DNA of 64,000 bases from Holdemania massiliensis AP2 (lineage in GTDB: Bacteria; Bacillota_I; Bacilli_A; Erysipelotrichales; Erysipelotrichaceae), in assembly GCF_000327285.1 (NCBI RefSeq), contig NZ_HE998570.1:161732-225731 (forward strand), read 5' to 3'. The notes beneath the pieces are model-generated. The model saw nothing but the letters and a program-made list of their open reading frames with translations, was not told where the DNA came from and did no database searches. Below are positions 45,635 to 52,831 of the stretch, piece after piece (position 1 is the first letter of the stretch; the number at the start of each line of letters is the position of its first letter). The position numbers were made by a program, and so were the translations under genes.

Positions 45635-46566
45635 AAAAAGTGCTCGTCCTCGTCGGTCCGACGGCCGTAGGCAAAACCGCCTTGTCGATCGAACTCGCTC
45701 AACGCTTTCAAGGTGAAATCATCAGCGGCGATTCCATTCAGGTGTACCGTGGTTTGGACATCGGCTCTGGGAAAGTCACGGAAGCGGAAAAACAGGGGAT
45801 TCCGCATTATCTGATCGACATTCTGAGTCCCAAGGAAAAGACAAGCGTCGCTGATTTTCAGCGGGAAGCGCGGGCCGCGATGGAAGCAATCAGCGCGAAA
45901 GGGAAGCTGCCGATGATTGTTGGCGGAACGGGCTTGTATATTAAGGCCGCGCTGTATGACTATCAGTTTCAGCCTCAGGATCCGCGCGCTGAACAGCTCA
46001 GCGAACAGCTGGAGCAGCGGTCCGAAGAGGAACTTTATGCTTGGCTTTTGCAGGTGGATTCCAAGACCGCGGCCCAGATCCATCCGCATAACAAACGACG
46101 TCTGATTCGGGCGTTGGTCATTCATGAATTGGCCGAAGCGCCGAAGAGCGAGCTGGAAAGTCGGCAGGAACACAAACCGATTTATGACGCTCTGATCTGC
46201 GGATTGACGTGCGAACGGCAGGCGCTGATTCAGCGGATTGAAAAACGCGTTGACGGCATGATTGCGGAGGGTTTGATTGAGGAAATCCGCGGCTTGTTGG
46301 AACAAGGCGTCAGCTTTGATGATCAGTCGATGCAGGGCATCGGCTACAAGGAATGGCGCGGCTACTTTGAAGGAAAAGAAACAGTCAGTCAGGCTCGTGA
46401 ACAGATCTTAACCCATACCCGCCAGTTTTCCCGCCGGCAGATGACTTGGTTCACCCGGCAAACGCCGATCCGCTGGTTCCAGATGGATCAGTCGGGCCAA
46501 AAGGAACAGCTGATTGCGGAGATTGAGGCCTGGCTGAAGGAGGATGAAGCATGGAAACGCCGTTAG
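45631..46566 (+). CDS. miaA: tRNA dimethylallyltransferase
   Basis: Adds a dimethylallyl group to A37 of tRNAs that read UNN codons. The P-loop GPTAVGKT is at residues 9-16, followed by the substrate motifs SGDSIQVYRGLDIGS (IISGDS then QVYRGLDIG) and the GGTGLY loop; QSMQGIGYKE is also typical. The 311-residue length is normal. The start overlaps the mutL stop by four bases, the usual mutL-miaA linkage in Firmicutes. Its 3' end overlaps tcdA by 16 bases. Confidence 0.97.
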   Translation: MKKVLVLVGPTAVGKTALSIELAQRFQGEIISGDSIQVYRGLDIGSGKVTEAEKQGIPHYLIDILSPKEKTSVADFQREARAAMEAISAKGKLPMIVGGTGLYIKAALYDYQFQPQDPRAEQLSEQLEQRSEEELYAWLLQVDSKTAAQIHPHNKRRLIRALVIHELAEAPKSELESRQEHKPIYDALICGLTCERQALIQRIEKRVDGMIAEGLIEEIRGLLEQGVSFDDQSMQGIGYKEWRGYFEGKETVSQAREQILTHTRQFSRRQMTWFTRQTPIRWFQMDQSGQKEQLIAEIEAWLKEDEAWKRR

Positions 46567-47273
46567 AGAGATTGGAACTGTTGGTCGGCGAAGCAGCGAT
46601 CCAACGATTGAAGCAGGCCTGCGTGCTGATTGTCGGGATCGGCGGCGTCGGCGGCTATGCCGCGGAAGCGTTAGGCCGCAGCGGAATTGGGAAATTGATT
46701 TTAGTCGATGCCGATACAGTTGCGCCAAGCAATCTGAACCGTCAGATCATCGCGACGCTGGATACGCTGAATCAGTCCAAAACCGAAGTGATGGCCGCGC
46801 GGATCCGCAGTTTTGCCCCGGAGTGTGAAGTGGTAGCGATGAATGAATTTTTTAATGAACAGAGTGAAAGCTTGTTCGATCAGAAAATGGATTATGTCAT
46901 CGACGCGATTGATACACTTTCCAGCAAGCTGACCTTAATCGAAATGGCTCATCGCCATGGCGTACCCTGCATCAGTTCGCTGGGGATGGCCAACCGCTTT
47001 GATCCGACGCAGCTGACCGTTACGACGTTAGATAAAACCTGCAATGATCCACTTGCCCGCGCTTTGCGGCAGATGGTCAGGAAGCGGGGATTTACCGCGA
47101 AGATCCCGGTTGTTTGGTCGAAAGAGCTGCCGTACACTCAGAATCGGCTGATCCATGCCGAAGGGAAAACCTTAAAGCAAAAATATCCGCCGGCCAGCAC
47201 AATCTTTGTGCCTGCCGCCGCGGGTCTGAGCTGTGCCTCGGTCGTTTTTCAGGCCTTGATCGAGAAAATCTAA
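46551..47273 (+). CDS. tcdA: tRNA threonylcarbamoyladenosine dehydratase, ThiF/E1-like
   Basis: A 240-residue E1-like enzyme of the TcdA/CsdL group, which cyclises t6A37 in tRNA using ATP. The nucleotide-binding loop is GIGGVGGYAAEAL, followed by the family motif DADTVAPSNLNRQ and a DAIDTL strand. The opening RLELLVGEAAIQRL is typical. Its pairing with miaA places two tRNA position-37 modification genes together. ATG at 46551 follows AAGGAGGATG inside the end of miaA. A strong bidirectional terminator follows. Confidence 0.93.
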   Translation: METPLERLELLVGEAAIQRLKQACVLIVGIGGVGGYAAEALGRSGIGKLILVDADTVAPSNLNRQIIATLDTLNQSKTEVMAARIRSFAPECEVVAMNEFFNEQSESLFDQKMDYVIDAIDTLSSKLTLIEMAHRHGVPCISSLGMANRFDPTQLTVTTLDKTCNDPLARALRQMVRKRGFTAKIPVVWSKELPYTQNRLIHAEGKTLKQKYPPASTIFVPAAAGLSCASVVFQALIEKI

Positions 47274-47376
47274 AATACAGAATGAAACATGATTCAGTGT
47301 GTTTTATGCAACTGCCTGTCTGAAGGGCTTCAAAGCGGTCAGGGCAAGCATCTTAATAATAAAGATAAGAAGATCG

Positions 47377-47414
47377 AAAAAGTCCCGTGCTAACGCTGCG
47401 TAACGGGACTTTTT
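47377..47414. terminator. bidirectional rho-independent terminator
   Basis: AAAAAGTCCCGT pairs perfectly with ACGGGACTTTTT over a 14-base loop. It lies between the convergent tcdA (+) and MBL-hydrolase (-) genes. Confidence 0.9.
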
Positions 47415-47475
47415 AACTTACAGTCAGATCAGAATCGGAGAATGAGAATTTTTTAGAACTGTTGAAAAATCATGC

Positions 47476-48465
47476 TCAGCGCAGGCTCTCCATGCAATAT
47501 TTGAAATAACTGGACTGGAAAATCATCTTACCATAGATTACTTTCTTCTTTCCACCTTTTATCATTTCTTCCTGAAAATCAGAGTGCTCCGGATTTTCCA
47601 GCACCTGTTCCAGGGTTTCCAGAAGATTCACTAAAACGATACTGGGCTGATCCAACGGTCCATGTCCGGGATAAACAAAATCGATTTCACTCCGGCGGGC
47701 GATGATGTTCATGAGCGCATCGCGCATGGCTGTGACCGTGCAGTATCGGGCGTAGGGATGATCGGGGGAAGTACCATAGGCATGGGTATAATCACCCGCA
47801 AATAAAATTTTATTTTGCTTATCCAGAAAGGCGCTCATACCCGTTGCATGTCCAGGCAGAAACATGAGTTCAATCTCAGTCCCGCCGCCCAAATCGAAAG
47901 TCGTTCCGTTGGGAACCCCGATAATTTTAAAATCATGATAACCGATTAAATCAGCCCGATCAAATTGGGTATAAATACAATTTCCTTCGGCATCGAAGAG
48001 CCGGTCCCAGGCATGCGGTGTTTTGATTTTTTCTAAATTGAGGACTTCATATTCGTGACAATAAACCTCATCAAACTGAAAGTCACCAAGCGCATGATCA
48101 CTGTGGGCATGCGTATTCACAACGATCAGCGGCATTCCACCGGTAATTTCATTGACCAGACCTTTCAGATCACCCGCGCCAAAACCGGTATCGATCAGCA
48201 TGGCTTTCTCACGGCCCAGAATTAAATAGATCCAGGGATTGCCCGCTCCGTCTAAACTCTCAGTAAAAATAGCATAGACATTCTTGCGGAATTGGTATAC
48301 TTCGGCGTATGGATTGATCGGATAGACACGGCGGGTTTTGCTTTGTTCCCGAAGCAGTTTCTCATACGGCCATTTGATCGGATTTTCCGGTTCCCGATAG
48401 CGCAGCCGCCGGCTTTTTAACTGAGCTTGTACAGGATGATGAAGCTCCAAGGATTCAAAGGCCAT
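47476..48465 (-). CDS. metallo-beta-lactamase-fold hydrolase
   Basis: A 329-residue MBL-fold enzyme. The zinc motif H-x-H-x-D-H is THAHSDHALGD (H119, H121, D123, H124), with further ligands in LPGHATGM and YPGHGPLD. The protein has an N-terminal extension of about 60 residues before the fold and no signal peptide. Activity could be as an esterase, lactonase or thioesterase; it is not class B beta-lactamase. It starts two bases after the ChbG/YdjC gene stop with an AAGGAGG site and is the last gene of the mannose-family PTS locus, which suggests a role in processing the imported sugar. Confidence 0.9.
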   Translation of the reverse strand: MAFESLELHHPVQAQLKSRRLRYREPENPIKWPYEKLLREQSKTRRVYPINPYAEVYQFRKNVYAIFTESLDGAGNPWIYLILGREKAMLIDTGFGAGDLKGLVNEITGGMPLIVVNTHAHSDHALGDFQFDEVYCHEYEVLNLEKIKTPHAWDRLFDAEGNCIYTQFDRADLIGYHDFKIIGVPNGTTFDLGGGTEIELMFLPGHATGMSAFLDKQNKILFAGDYTHAYGTSPDHPYARYCTVTAMRDALMNIIARRSEIDFVYPGHGPLDQPSIVLVNLLETLEQVLENPEHSDFQEEMIKGGKKKVIYGKMIFQSSYFKYCMESLR

Positions 48466-48467
48466 GA

Positions 48468-49334
48468 TCAGACCTCCTTGCCGGATTGAACAGCCAGATC
48501 ACTGCCGATTACTTTCAGATGATTCTGATAATCGTGCCGGTCATATAGCGCATCCCGCAACGATACGAGCTCGATCTTTGAGTCCCTGATCCAAGCCTTC
48601 AGCTCCGGTGCGCACAAGGCCCAAACATCGCGCGGCCGGCAGGCGGTAAACGAGGACTCCTGCACGATGTAATCATCCAGAAATCCTGGATGCCAGGCTG
48701 TGATGTAAGCTCCTTCCCAAGCGGGATTCACGGTTTCCTTATACCAACGGACAGGATTGTAATCCGCAAACAGACTGCAGTCTTCCTTGCCGCAGCCGAT
48801 ATACTTGCGGCGATCACCGACCGTAATGATCCGCGCCTGCTGAAATTGTGTCGGTTCGTTCAAAGCAACGCCGTCACGAACGTTATAAATATAATCATAA
48901 GGAATACCGTATTCCTCACAGATGATTTTCTTGGCTTCATCCAACGGCCCTGTTCCGTGCAGCCGCGTGGAATCCGGAGCCCGTCCCAGCAGTCGGATGC
49001 AGCGTTCCACCTCAGCCCGCAGTTCAATCAGCGCCTCATGAAAATCAACGGTTTCTTTTGCTTTGGGATCATGGCGGAATTTAAACCGGCCTTCGGCATT
49101 GACCATAGACGGAACAAGTTTCGGATCGGCGGCCGGAACACCCCAGTAATGACCGCTGTGCCAGCCAACCGAAATCCACGGGTAAGCTTTAATTCGCTCA
49201 ATCGCGTCTTCCACACCGGGCGTGTCCAGCATCAGATCCACGGTGGTGACAATGCCTTCTTCAATCGCTTTGATCGTTCCGTCATTGTAGGTGGGGGTAT
49301 AGCCATAATCATCGGCTTTGACAATTAATTTCAT
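48468..49334 (-). CDS. ChbG/YdjC-family carbohydrate deacetylase
   Basis: A 288-residue member of the YdjC family, metal-dependent deacetylases that remove N-acetyl groups from chitooligosaccharides or their phosphates (ChbG). The metal-binding N-terminus VKADDYGYT (D8, D9) and the His-rich WHSGHYWG motif are present, and later THLGHPGF-like AWHPGFLDD supplies another His. The length and cytoplasmic location fit. ATG at 49334 follows AAGGAGGAG. It follows the mannose-type PTS genes, after a terminator-like hairpin, and precedes the MBL gene. A substrate carrying an N-acyl sugar is therefore likely. Confidence 0.88.
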   Translation of the reverse strand: MKLIVKADDYGYTPTYNDGTIKAIEEGIVTTVDLMLDTPGVEDAIERIKAYPWISVGWHSGHYWGVPAADPKLVPSMVNAEGRFKFRHDPKAKETVDFHEALIELRAEVERCIRLLGRAPDSTRLHGTGPLDEAKKIICEEYGIPYDYIYNVRDGVALNEPTQFQQARIITVGDRRKYIGCGKEDCSLFADYNPVRWYKETVNPAWEGAYITAWHPGFLDDYIVQESSFTACRPRDVWALCAPELKAWIRDSKIELVSLRDALYDRHDYQNHLKVIGSDLAVQSGKEV

Positions 49335-49354
49335 CGAGCTCCTCCTTATTTTAG

Positions 49355-49393
49355 AAAAGGAAGGAAGCTGCGCAAGGCAGCCCGCTTCCTTTT
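49355..49393 (-). terminator. internal terminator-like hairpin between IID and the deacetylase gene
   Basis: On the minus strand GGAAG...GCTGC pairs with GCAGC...CTTCC, imperfectly in the middle, followed by TTTTCT. It probably reduces, rather than stops, expression of the deacetylase and MBL genes relative to the PTS genes. Confidence 0.55.
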
Positions 49394-49419
49394 CAAACCT
49401 GAAACAGAATATTTGACAG

Positions 49420-50253
49420 TTATATTAAGATACCGGTAAAGTAGCCTAGGACAGAAATTAAGAACATGGCGACCATAATCCGCATTGCACGCCCTTTTTT
49501 GTACTTGATCAGCCAGTAGATTAAAACCGTGGACAGGATCGTCAGCAAGCCTGGAAGAATACTGTCAATGACGCTCTGGATACTGGTGGTGCTGCCGCTG
49601 GCTGTAATCGCCAATCCGGTCTGCACATTCGCCGTACTGGCAACGACAGCGCCGATCACGATAATGCCCAGCATCTCAATCGCATTGACTGCGCGGTCTT
49701 TGAGATCGCTGTCCATCAGCTTTTCAGCACCGCTGATCCCCATTTTGACACCGGTTTTAAATAAGAACCAGACCAGCGGGATATTGATTCCGAAGAACAC
49801 GGCTACACCCAGAATGGCTCCCAACGGGGAACCGTCGGCACTCAGACTGATCCCGATGGAGAGCAGAATCGGGATCAATAAGCCTTGAATTAAAGAATCA
49901 CCGATACCGGCGAAGGGACCGGCCAGCGCCTGTTTGATACTCTGGATCAATTCATTGTCAATGGAATTGTTTTTTGCCCGTTCGATTTCCAACCCCAGAA
50001 CCACGCCTGGGACAATCGCCCCTAAATTCGGCTGTGTATTATAGAATACAGCATGATTTTTAATCAGTTCTTTCTGTTTTTCCGGATCTCCGGGATAGAG
50101 ATCCTCACGAATCTTAATAAACATGTTGGCCATGCCCGGCATCATCATGCGTTCAAAGGTGAAGCAGACACCGGCGACGTTATAATGCGCTAACAGAACT
50201 TTTCTCAGCCATCGATTATCATTGGCTAATTGATCTAATTTTGGATTAGACAT
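49420..50253 (-). CDS. PTS system mannose/fructose/sorbose-family IID component
   Basis: A 277-residue membrane component of a mannose-type PTS. It opens with a soluble helical part (NVAGVCFTFERMMMPGM and HAVFYNTQPNLG, both typical of IID) followed by several membrane segments including GPFAGIGDSLIQG, the family signature. Together with IIC it forms the channel. Its start overlaps the IIC gene by eight bases. Sugars of this family include mannose, GlcNAc, galactosamine and sorbose; the specificity here is unknown. Confidence 0.92.
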   Translation of the reverse strand: MSNPKLDQLANDNRWLRKVLLAHYNVAGVCFTFERMMMPGMANMFIKIREDLYPGDPEKQKELIKNHAVFYNTQPNLGAIVPGVVLGLEIERAKNNSIDNELIQSIKQALAGPFAGIGDSLIQGLLIPILLSIGISLSADGSPLGAILGVAVFFGINIPLVWFLFKTGVKMGISGAEKLMDSDLKDRAVNAIEMLGIIVIGAVVASTANVQTGLAITASGSTTSIQSVIDSILPGLLTILSTVLIYWLIKYKKGRAMRIMVAMFLISVLGYFTGILI

Positions 50254-51007
50254 GTTCAGCCTCCTTCTTTGTTCCCGTACAGATAAATAACAGATAAGCC
50301 AGAACGCCGGCGATGATCGTTACGGTAATGGTATCTAAGCCCATCACTTTAAACAGAACGAATCCGAAAACAAAATATAAGAATTGAATGTTCTTTTTGA
50401 TGAGGCCGGTCAGAAGCATACCGAAGCCTAAAACCGCGCCCATCTTTGTAAAGATTTTCATTGAGCCCAACAACCATGCCGGGATCAGTTCCGCGTATTG
50501 CAGGATGACGGTGGAACCCAGAACATTCATACCAAAAATGATAATGAAGTTGACGGCTGTGGATAAGATTAAACCGTAATAATAAGTGATGTATGCCTTG
50601 TCAAATTTCCCCTCGTCGATCTTTCGGTCAGCGGAGTGCAGAAAGTAGGTGTTTAAGGTTCTTAGAAACTGGGTAATAAAAGTTTCAAGCATGCTGAATG
50701 GAACACAGAGTGTGACGGCAAATTCAGCGTCGGCGCCGGAAATGATCGCCAGCGGCAGCGCAAACCAGATACAGCGGGTAATCGACGGCATGGATTGGAT
50801 ACCGCCTACGGCAATCACGCCGATATACATCGCCTGCAGTACAGAACCGATGATCATCGCCTGTTTGATATTGCCCATGACGATGCCGATGATCAGGGCA
50901 ACGATCAGCGGCTTGCCGGTAAACTGGTCAATAAAGCCGCCTCGCCAGAATGGAAGTCCGTAGATACTGGACGCAACGGCCAGCAGTAAAGCCTGAAATA
51001 CTGTCAT
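50246..51007 (-). CDS. PTS system mannose/fructose/sorbose-family IIC component
   Basis: A 253-residue integral membrane protein with about seven to eight segments. Family marks include the GIVMGNIKQAMIIGSVLQ stretch (read as GNIKQAMIIG then QAMYIGV) and a C-terminal TITVTIIAG. It is the substrate channel with IID. ATG at 51007 follows AAGGAGGGG, and it lies 25 bases after the IIB gene. The amino acid pattern resembles AgaC/SorA-type components rather than ManY, which hints at an amino sugar; this is inference. Confidence 0.9.
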   Translation of the reverse strand: MTVFQALLLAVASSIYGLPFWRGGFIDQFTGKPLIVALIIGIVMGNIKQAMIIGSVLQAMYIGVIAVGGIQSMPSITRCIWFALPLAIISGADAEFAVTLCVPFSMLETFITQFLRTLNTYFLHSADRKIDEGKFDKAYITYYYGLILSTAVNFIIIFGMNVLGSTVILQYAELIPAWLLGSMKIFTKMGAVLGFGMLLTGLIKKNIQFLYFVFGFVLFKVMGLDTITVTIIAGVLAYLLFICTGTKKEAEHV

Positions 51008-51032
51008 AATGAATTTTCCCCTCCTTGGTTGC

Positions 51033-51515
51033 TCAGTAATTCATTTTTATGCTATCCCACTCGGTGCATGGTGAAGTGGGGATCAGCCTGAACCAAATAT
51101 GGACGCCGTCTTCACTCATCTGTTTGACGGCGCTGATTTCCTGCGGCGTCAGATAGGCATATTTTGTTACGGCGGTCCGATCCTGACCGGCTGCTAGTGA
51201 TGCAATGTTCAGATCTTTCGGAAGATCTTCCACAGCTTCCAGCAGGCGCTGCATCACTAAAGGTGTTTTCATCAGAATCAACGTGCTGACTTCATTGTCA
51301 ACGGCTTTTCTGGCGGCTGAAATCGCTTGGTCGAAAGTCAGCGCTTCAGCGGTGATGTTGGACGGCACAGCTTTCTCAAAAATTCGTTTGAGAAAAGGGT
51401 TGGTCGCCGTAAAGTCGTCAATGACCAGGATGTGCTGGATGGCGTAAAGCTTGACGATTTGAGTTACACATTGGCCATGTATCAGCCGGTCGTCACTGCG
51501 TATCAGCTTGATCAT
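51033..51515 (-). CDS. PTS system mannose/fructose/sorbose-family IIB component
   Basis: A 160-residue cytosolic phosphocarrier. The active His is H13 in SDDRLIHGQ, the invariant mannose-family IIB motif, and the rest (LVIDDFTATNP, ILMKTPLVM) follows the family. It accepts phosphate from a IIA protein; that gene is not in this operon but is encoded divergently at 55069-55485. It begins 15 bases after the ceramidase-like gene with AAAAGGAG as binding site. Confidence 0.93.
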   Translation of the reverse strand: MIKLIRSDDRLIHGQCVTQIVKLYAIQHILVIDDFTATNPFLKRIFEKAVPSNITAEALTFDQAISAARKAVDNEVSTLILMKTPLVMQRLLEAVEDLPKDLNIASLAAGQDRTAVTKYAYLTPQEISAVKQMSEDGVHIWFRLIPTSPCTEWDSIKMNY

Positions 51516-51530
51516 AATTCGTTTCTCCTT

Positions 51531-52751
51531 TTATAAAATAGCAATGATTTTGTTGATATAATTTTCGACTTCTTCCGCCGGAATTCCGGAACTGATCGTT
51601 TCAAACGTTAAACCGTAATATTCCTTCGGGAATAAATAGCTGCCGCGGCCATTGGTGTAGCCGAAAATCAGGCAACATTTAGCGGGACTTAAACGTTTGA
51701 TTTCCTTTCCGAATTTAGACGCCAGCTCGCAGGGACTGACGACAATTTCAATGTCCTTCAGCCGAAGGGTGTCGGCAAACCAGTCAGCCCGGGCTTCATC
51801 CATCGTTAGTTTTCGGCGAAGTCCGCTCATCATGGAATTTAAAATCTTCCGCCGGTCAAAATCCTGACAAGTTTTTAATTCTTCTTCGTTGGCGTCAATG
51901 ATTCTCTGTACTTCCTTGTGGTCAATCGGATACCGGACATGATGTTCAGTCGAGGCAATCCGTTCAAATTCCAGCTCCAGTTTTTCATTCACTTCGATTT
52001 TACTGATTTCCTCGGCCATGCCCTGGGCAACGCGCTGCAGTTCATTGAAATCATTGCCCTGACGGGTGGCGCGGGTACTGCAGTCGCCGGCCGCGCCGAC
52101 GATCATGGCTGGCGCATAACCTTTTCTCTCTTTCAGCAAGCGGCGGACATTGCCGGCAAATTCCGCGGTCAGTAAAGCGTTGTCAGGGGTAATCACCGTA
52201 GAATGGACCGCCCAGTTGCAGATTGCCGCGACAACCTGATTCTGAGCATTGCGGAATTCAACCAGAATGACTTCGTTGTCAGCCAGCTCCCCATAGATGA
52301 TCCGGCTTCCGTAATATCCCGGAATGACCTTGCGTCCCATCCAGCATTCTACCTCTTCTAGTTGTGCTGAACACTCTTGATAGCCGCGGACAGCCAAGTC
52401 TAAAACATGGTCATGATATTCCTGATTGAACTGGCCGCTTTTTGCTGATTGCATGTGATCGCGGACAGATTGATGATTATGCGTCGCGGAGATTAGAACC
52501 AGTTTGGGATCCTGGTTAAATTGTGCTTGCAGCCGTTCTCGGATTTCACTGACGATTTCATCCTCGACATGGAGCCAGTCAGTGCTGAACAAAAACAACT
52601 TCTGATCATTGAAGTCCAGCAATGTCGTTGTGACATAAATATCGTCATGTACGCCTTGAGCGGGCAGATCCCGCAGCGGCGAATTATATCCGATCATATA
52701 AAACGGCTTATAGGTCGGGGTTAAACAATACTGCTCTGAATGCGCTTTCAT
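51531..52751 (-). CDS. neutral/alkaline ceramidase-like hydrolase
   Basis: A 406-residue protein resembling the N-terminal catalytic domain of neutral/alkaline ceramidases, zinc amidohydrolases that split an N-acyl bond. Matching blocks: ISATHNHQS (H91, H93), NWAVHSTVI (H183) and GAAGDCST (catalytic Ser position S225, usual form NVGD-x-SPN). The C-terminal Ig-like domain of true ceramidases is absent, and there is no signal peptide, so it acts in the cytosol. Placed first in a PTS operon with a deacetylase, it more likely acts on an N-acylated sugar or sugar derivative than on ceramide. ATG at 52751 follows AGGAGG at ten bases. Confidence 0.78.
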   Translation of the reverse strand: MKAHSEQYCLTPTYKPFYMIGYNSPLRDLPAQGVHDDIYVTTTLLDFNDQKLFLFSTDWLHVEDEIVSEIRERLQAQFNQDPKLVLISATHNHQSVRDHMQSAKSGQFNQEYHDHVLDLAVRGYQECSAQLEEVECWMGRKVIPGYYGSRIIYGELADNEVILVEFRNAQNQVVAAICNWAVHSTVITPDNALLTAEFAGNVRRLLKERKGYAPAMIVGAAGDCSTRATRQGNDFNELQRVAQGMAEEISKIEVNEKLELEFERIASTEHHVRYPIDHKEVQRIIDANEEELKTCQDFDRRKILNSMMSGLRRKLTMDEARADWFADTLRLKDIEIVVSPCELASKFGKEIKRLSPAKCCLIFGYTNGRGSYLFPKEYYGLTFETISSGIPAEEVENYINKIIAIL

Positions 52752-52773
52752 TTTTTCTACTCCTCCTGATTGC

Positions 52774-52802
52774 ATCATAGCATTCAGGAAAAGGGAACTC
52801 AA
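52774..52802 (-). promoter_or_regulatory. promoter of the ceramidase-PTS operon
   Basis: On the minus strand TTGAGT, a 17-base spacer and TATGAT form a sigma-A-type promoter about 22 bases before the ceramidase-like ATG. Its -35 overlaps the palindrome at 52798-52816. Confidence 0.6.
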
Positions 52803-52816
52803 TTTGTCAAATTGAG
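52798..52816. promoter_or_regulatory. perfect 9-1-9 palindrome overlapping the -35, putative operator
   Basis: CTCAATTTG-T-CAAATTGAG is a perfect inverted repeat lying between the regulator stop codon and the operon promoter, covering the -35. Position and symmetry suggest the binding site of a regulator, most simply the PRD protein encoded just upstream. Confidence 0.6.
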
Positions 52817-52831
52817 GGGTATTGACCGCAA

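Noticed and set aside
47600-49334. The MBL hydrolase considered as a beta-lactamase resistance gene.
   Set aside because: The H-x-H-x-D-H motif is general to the fold; there is no signal peptide and the context is a sugar operon.
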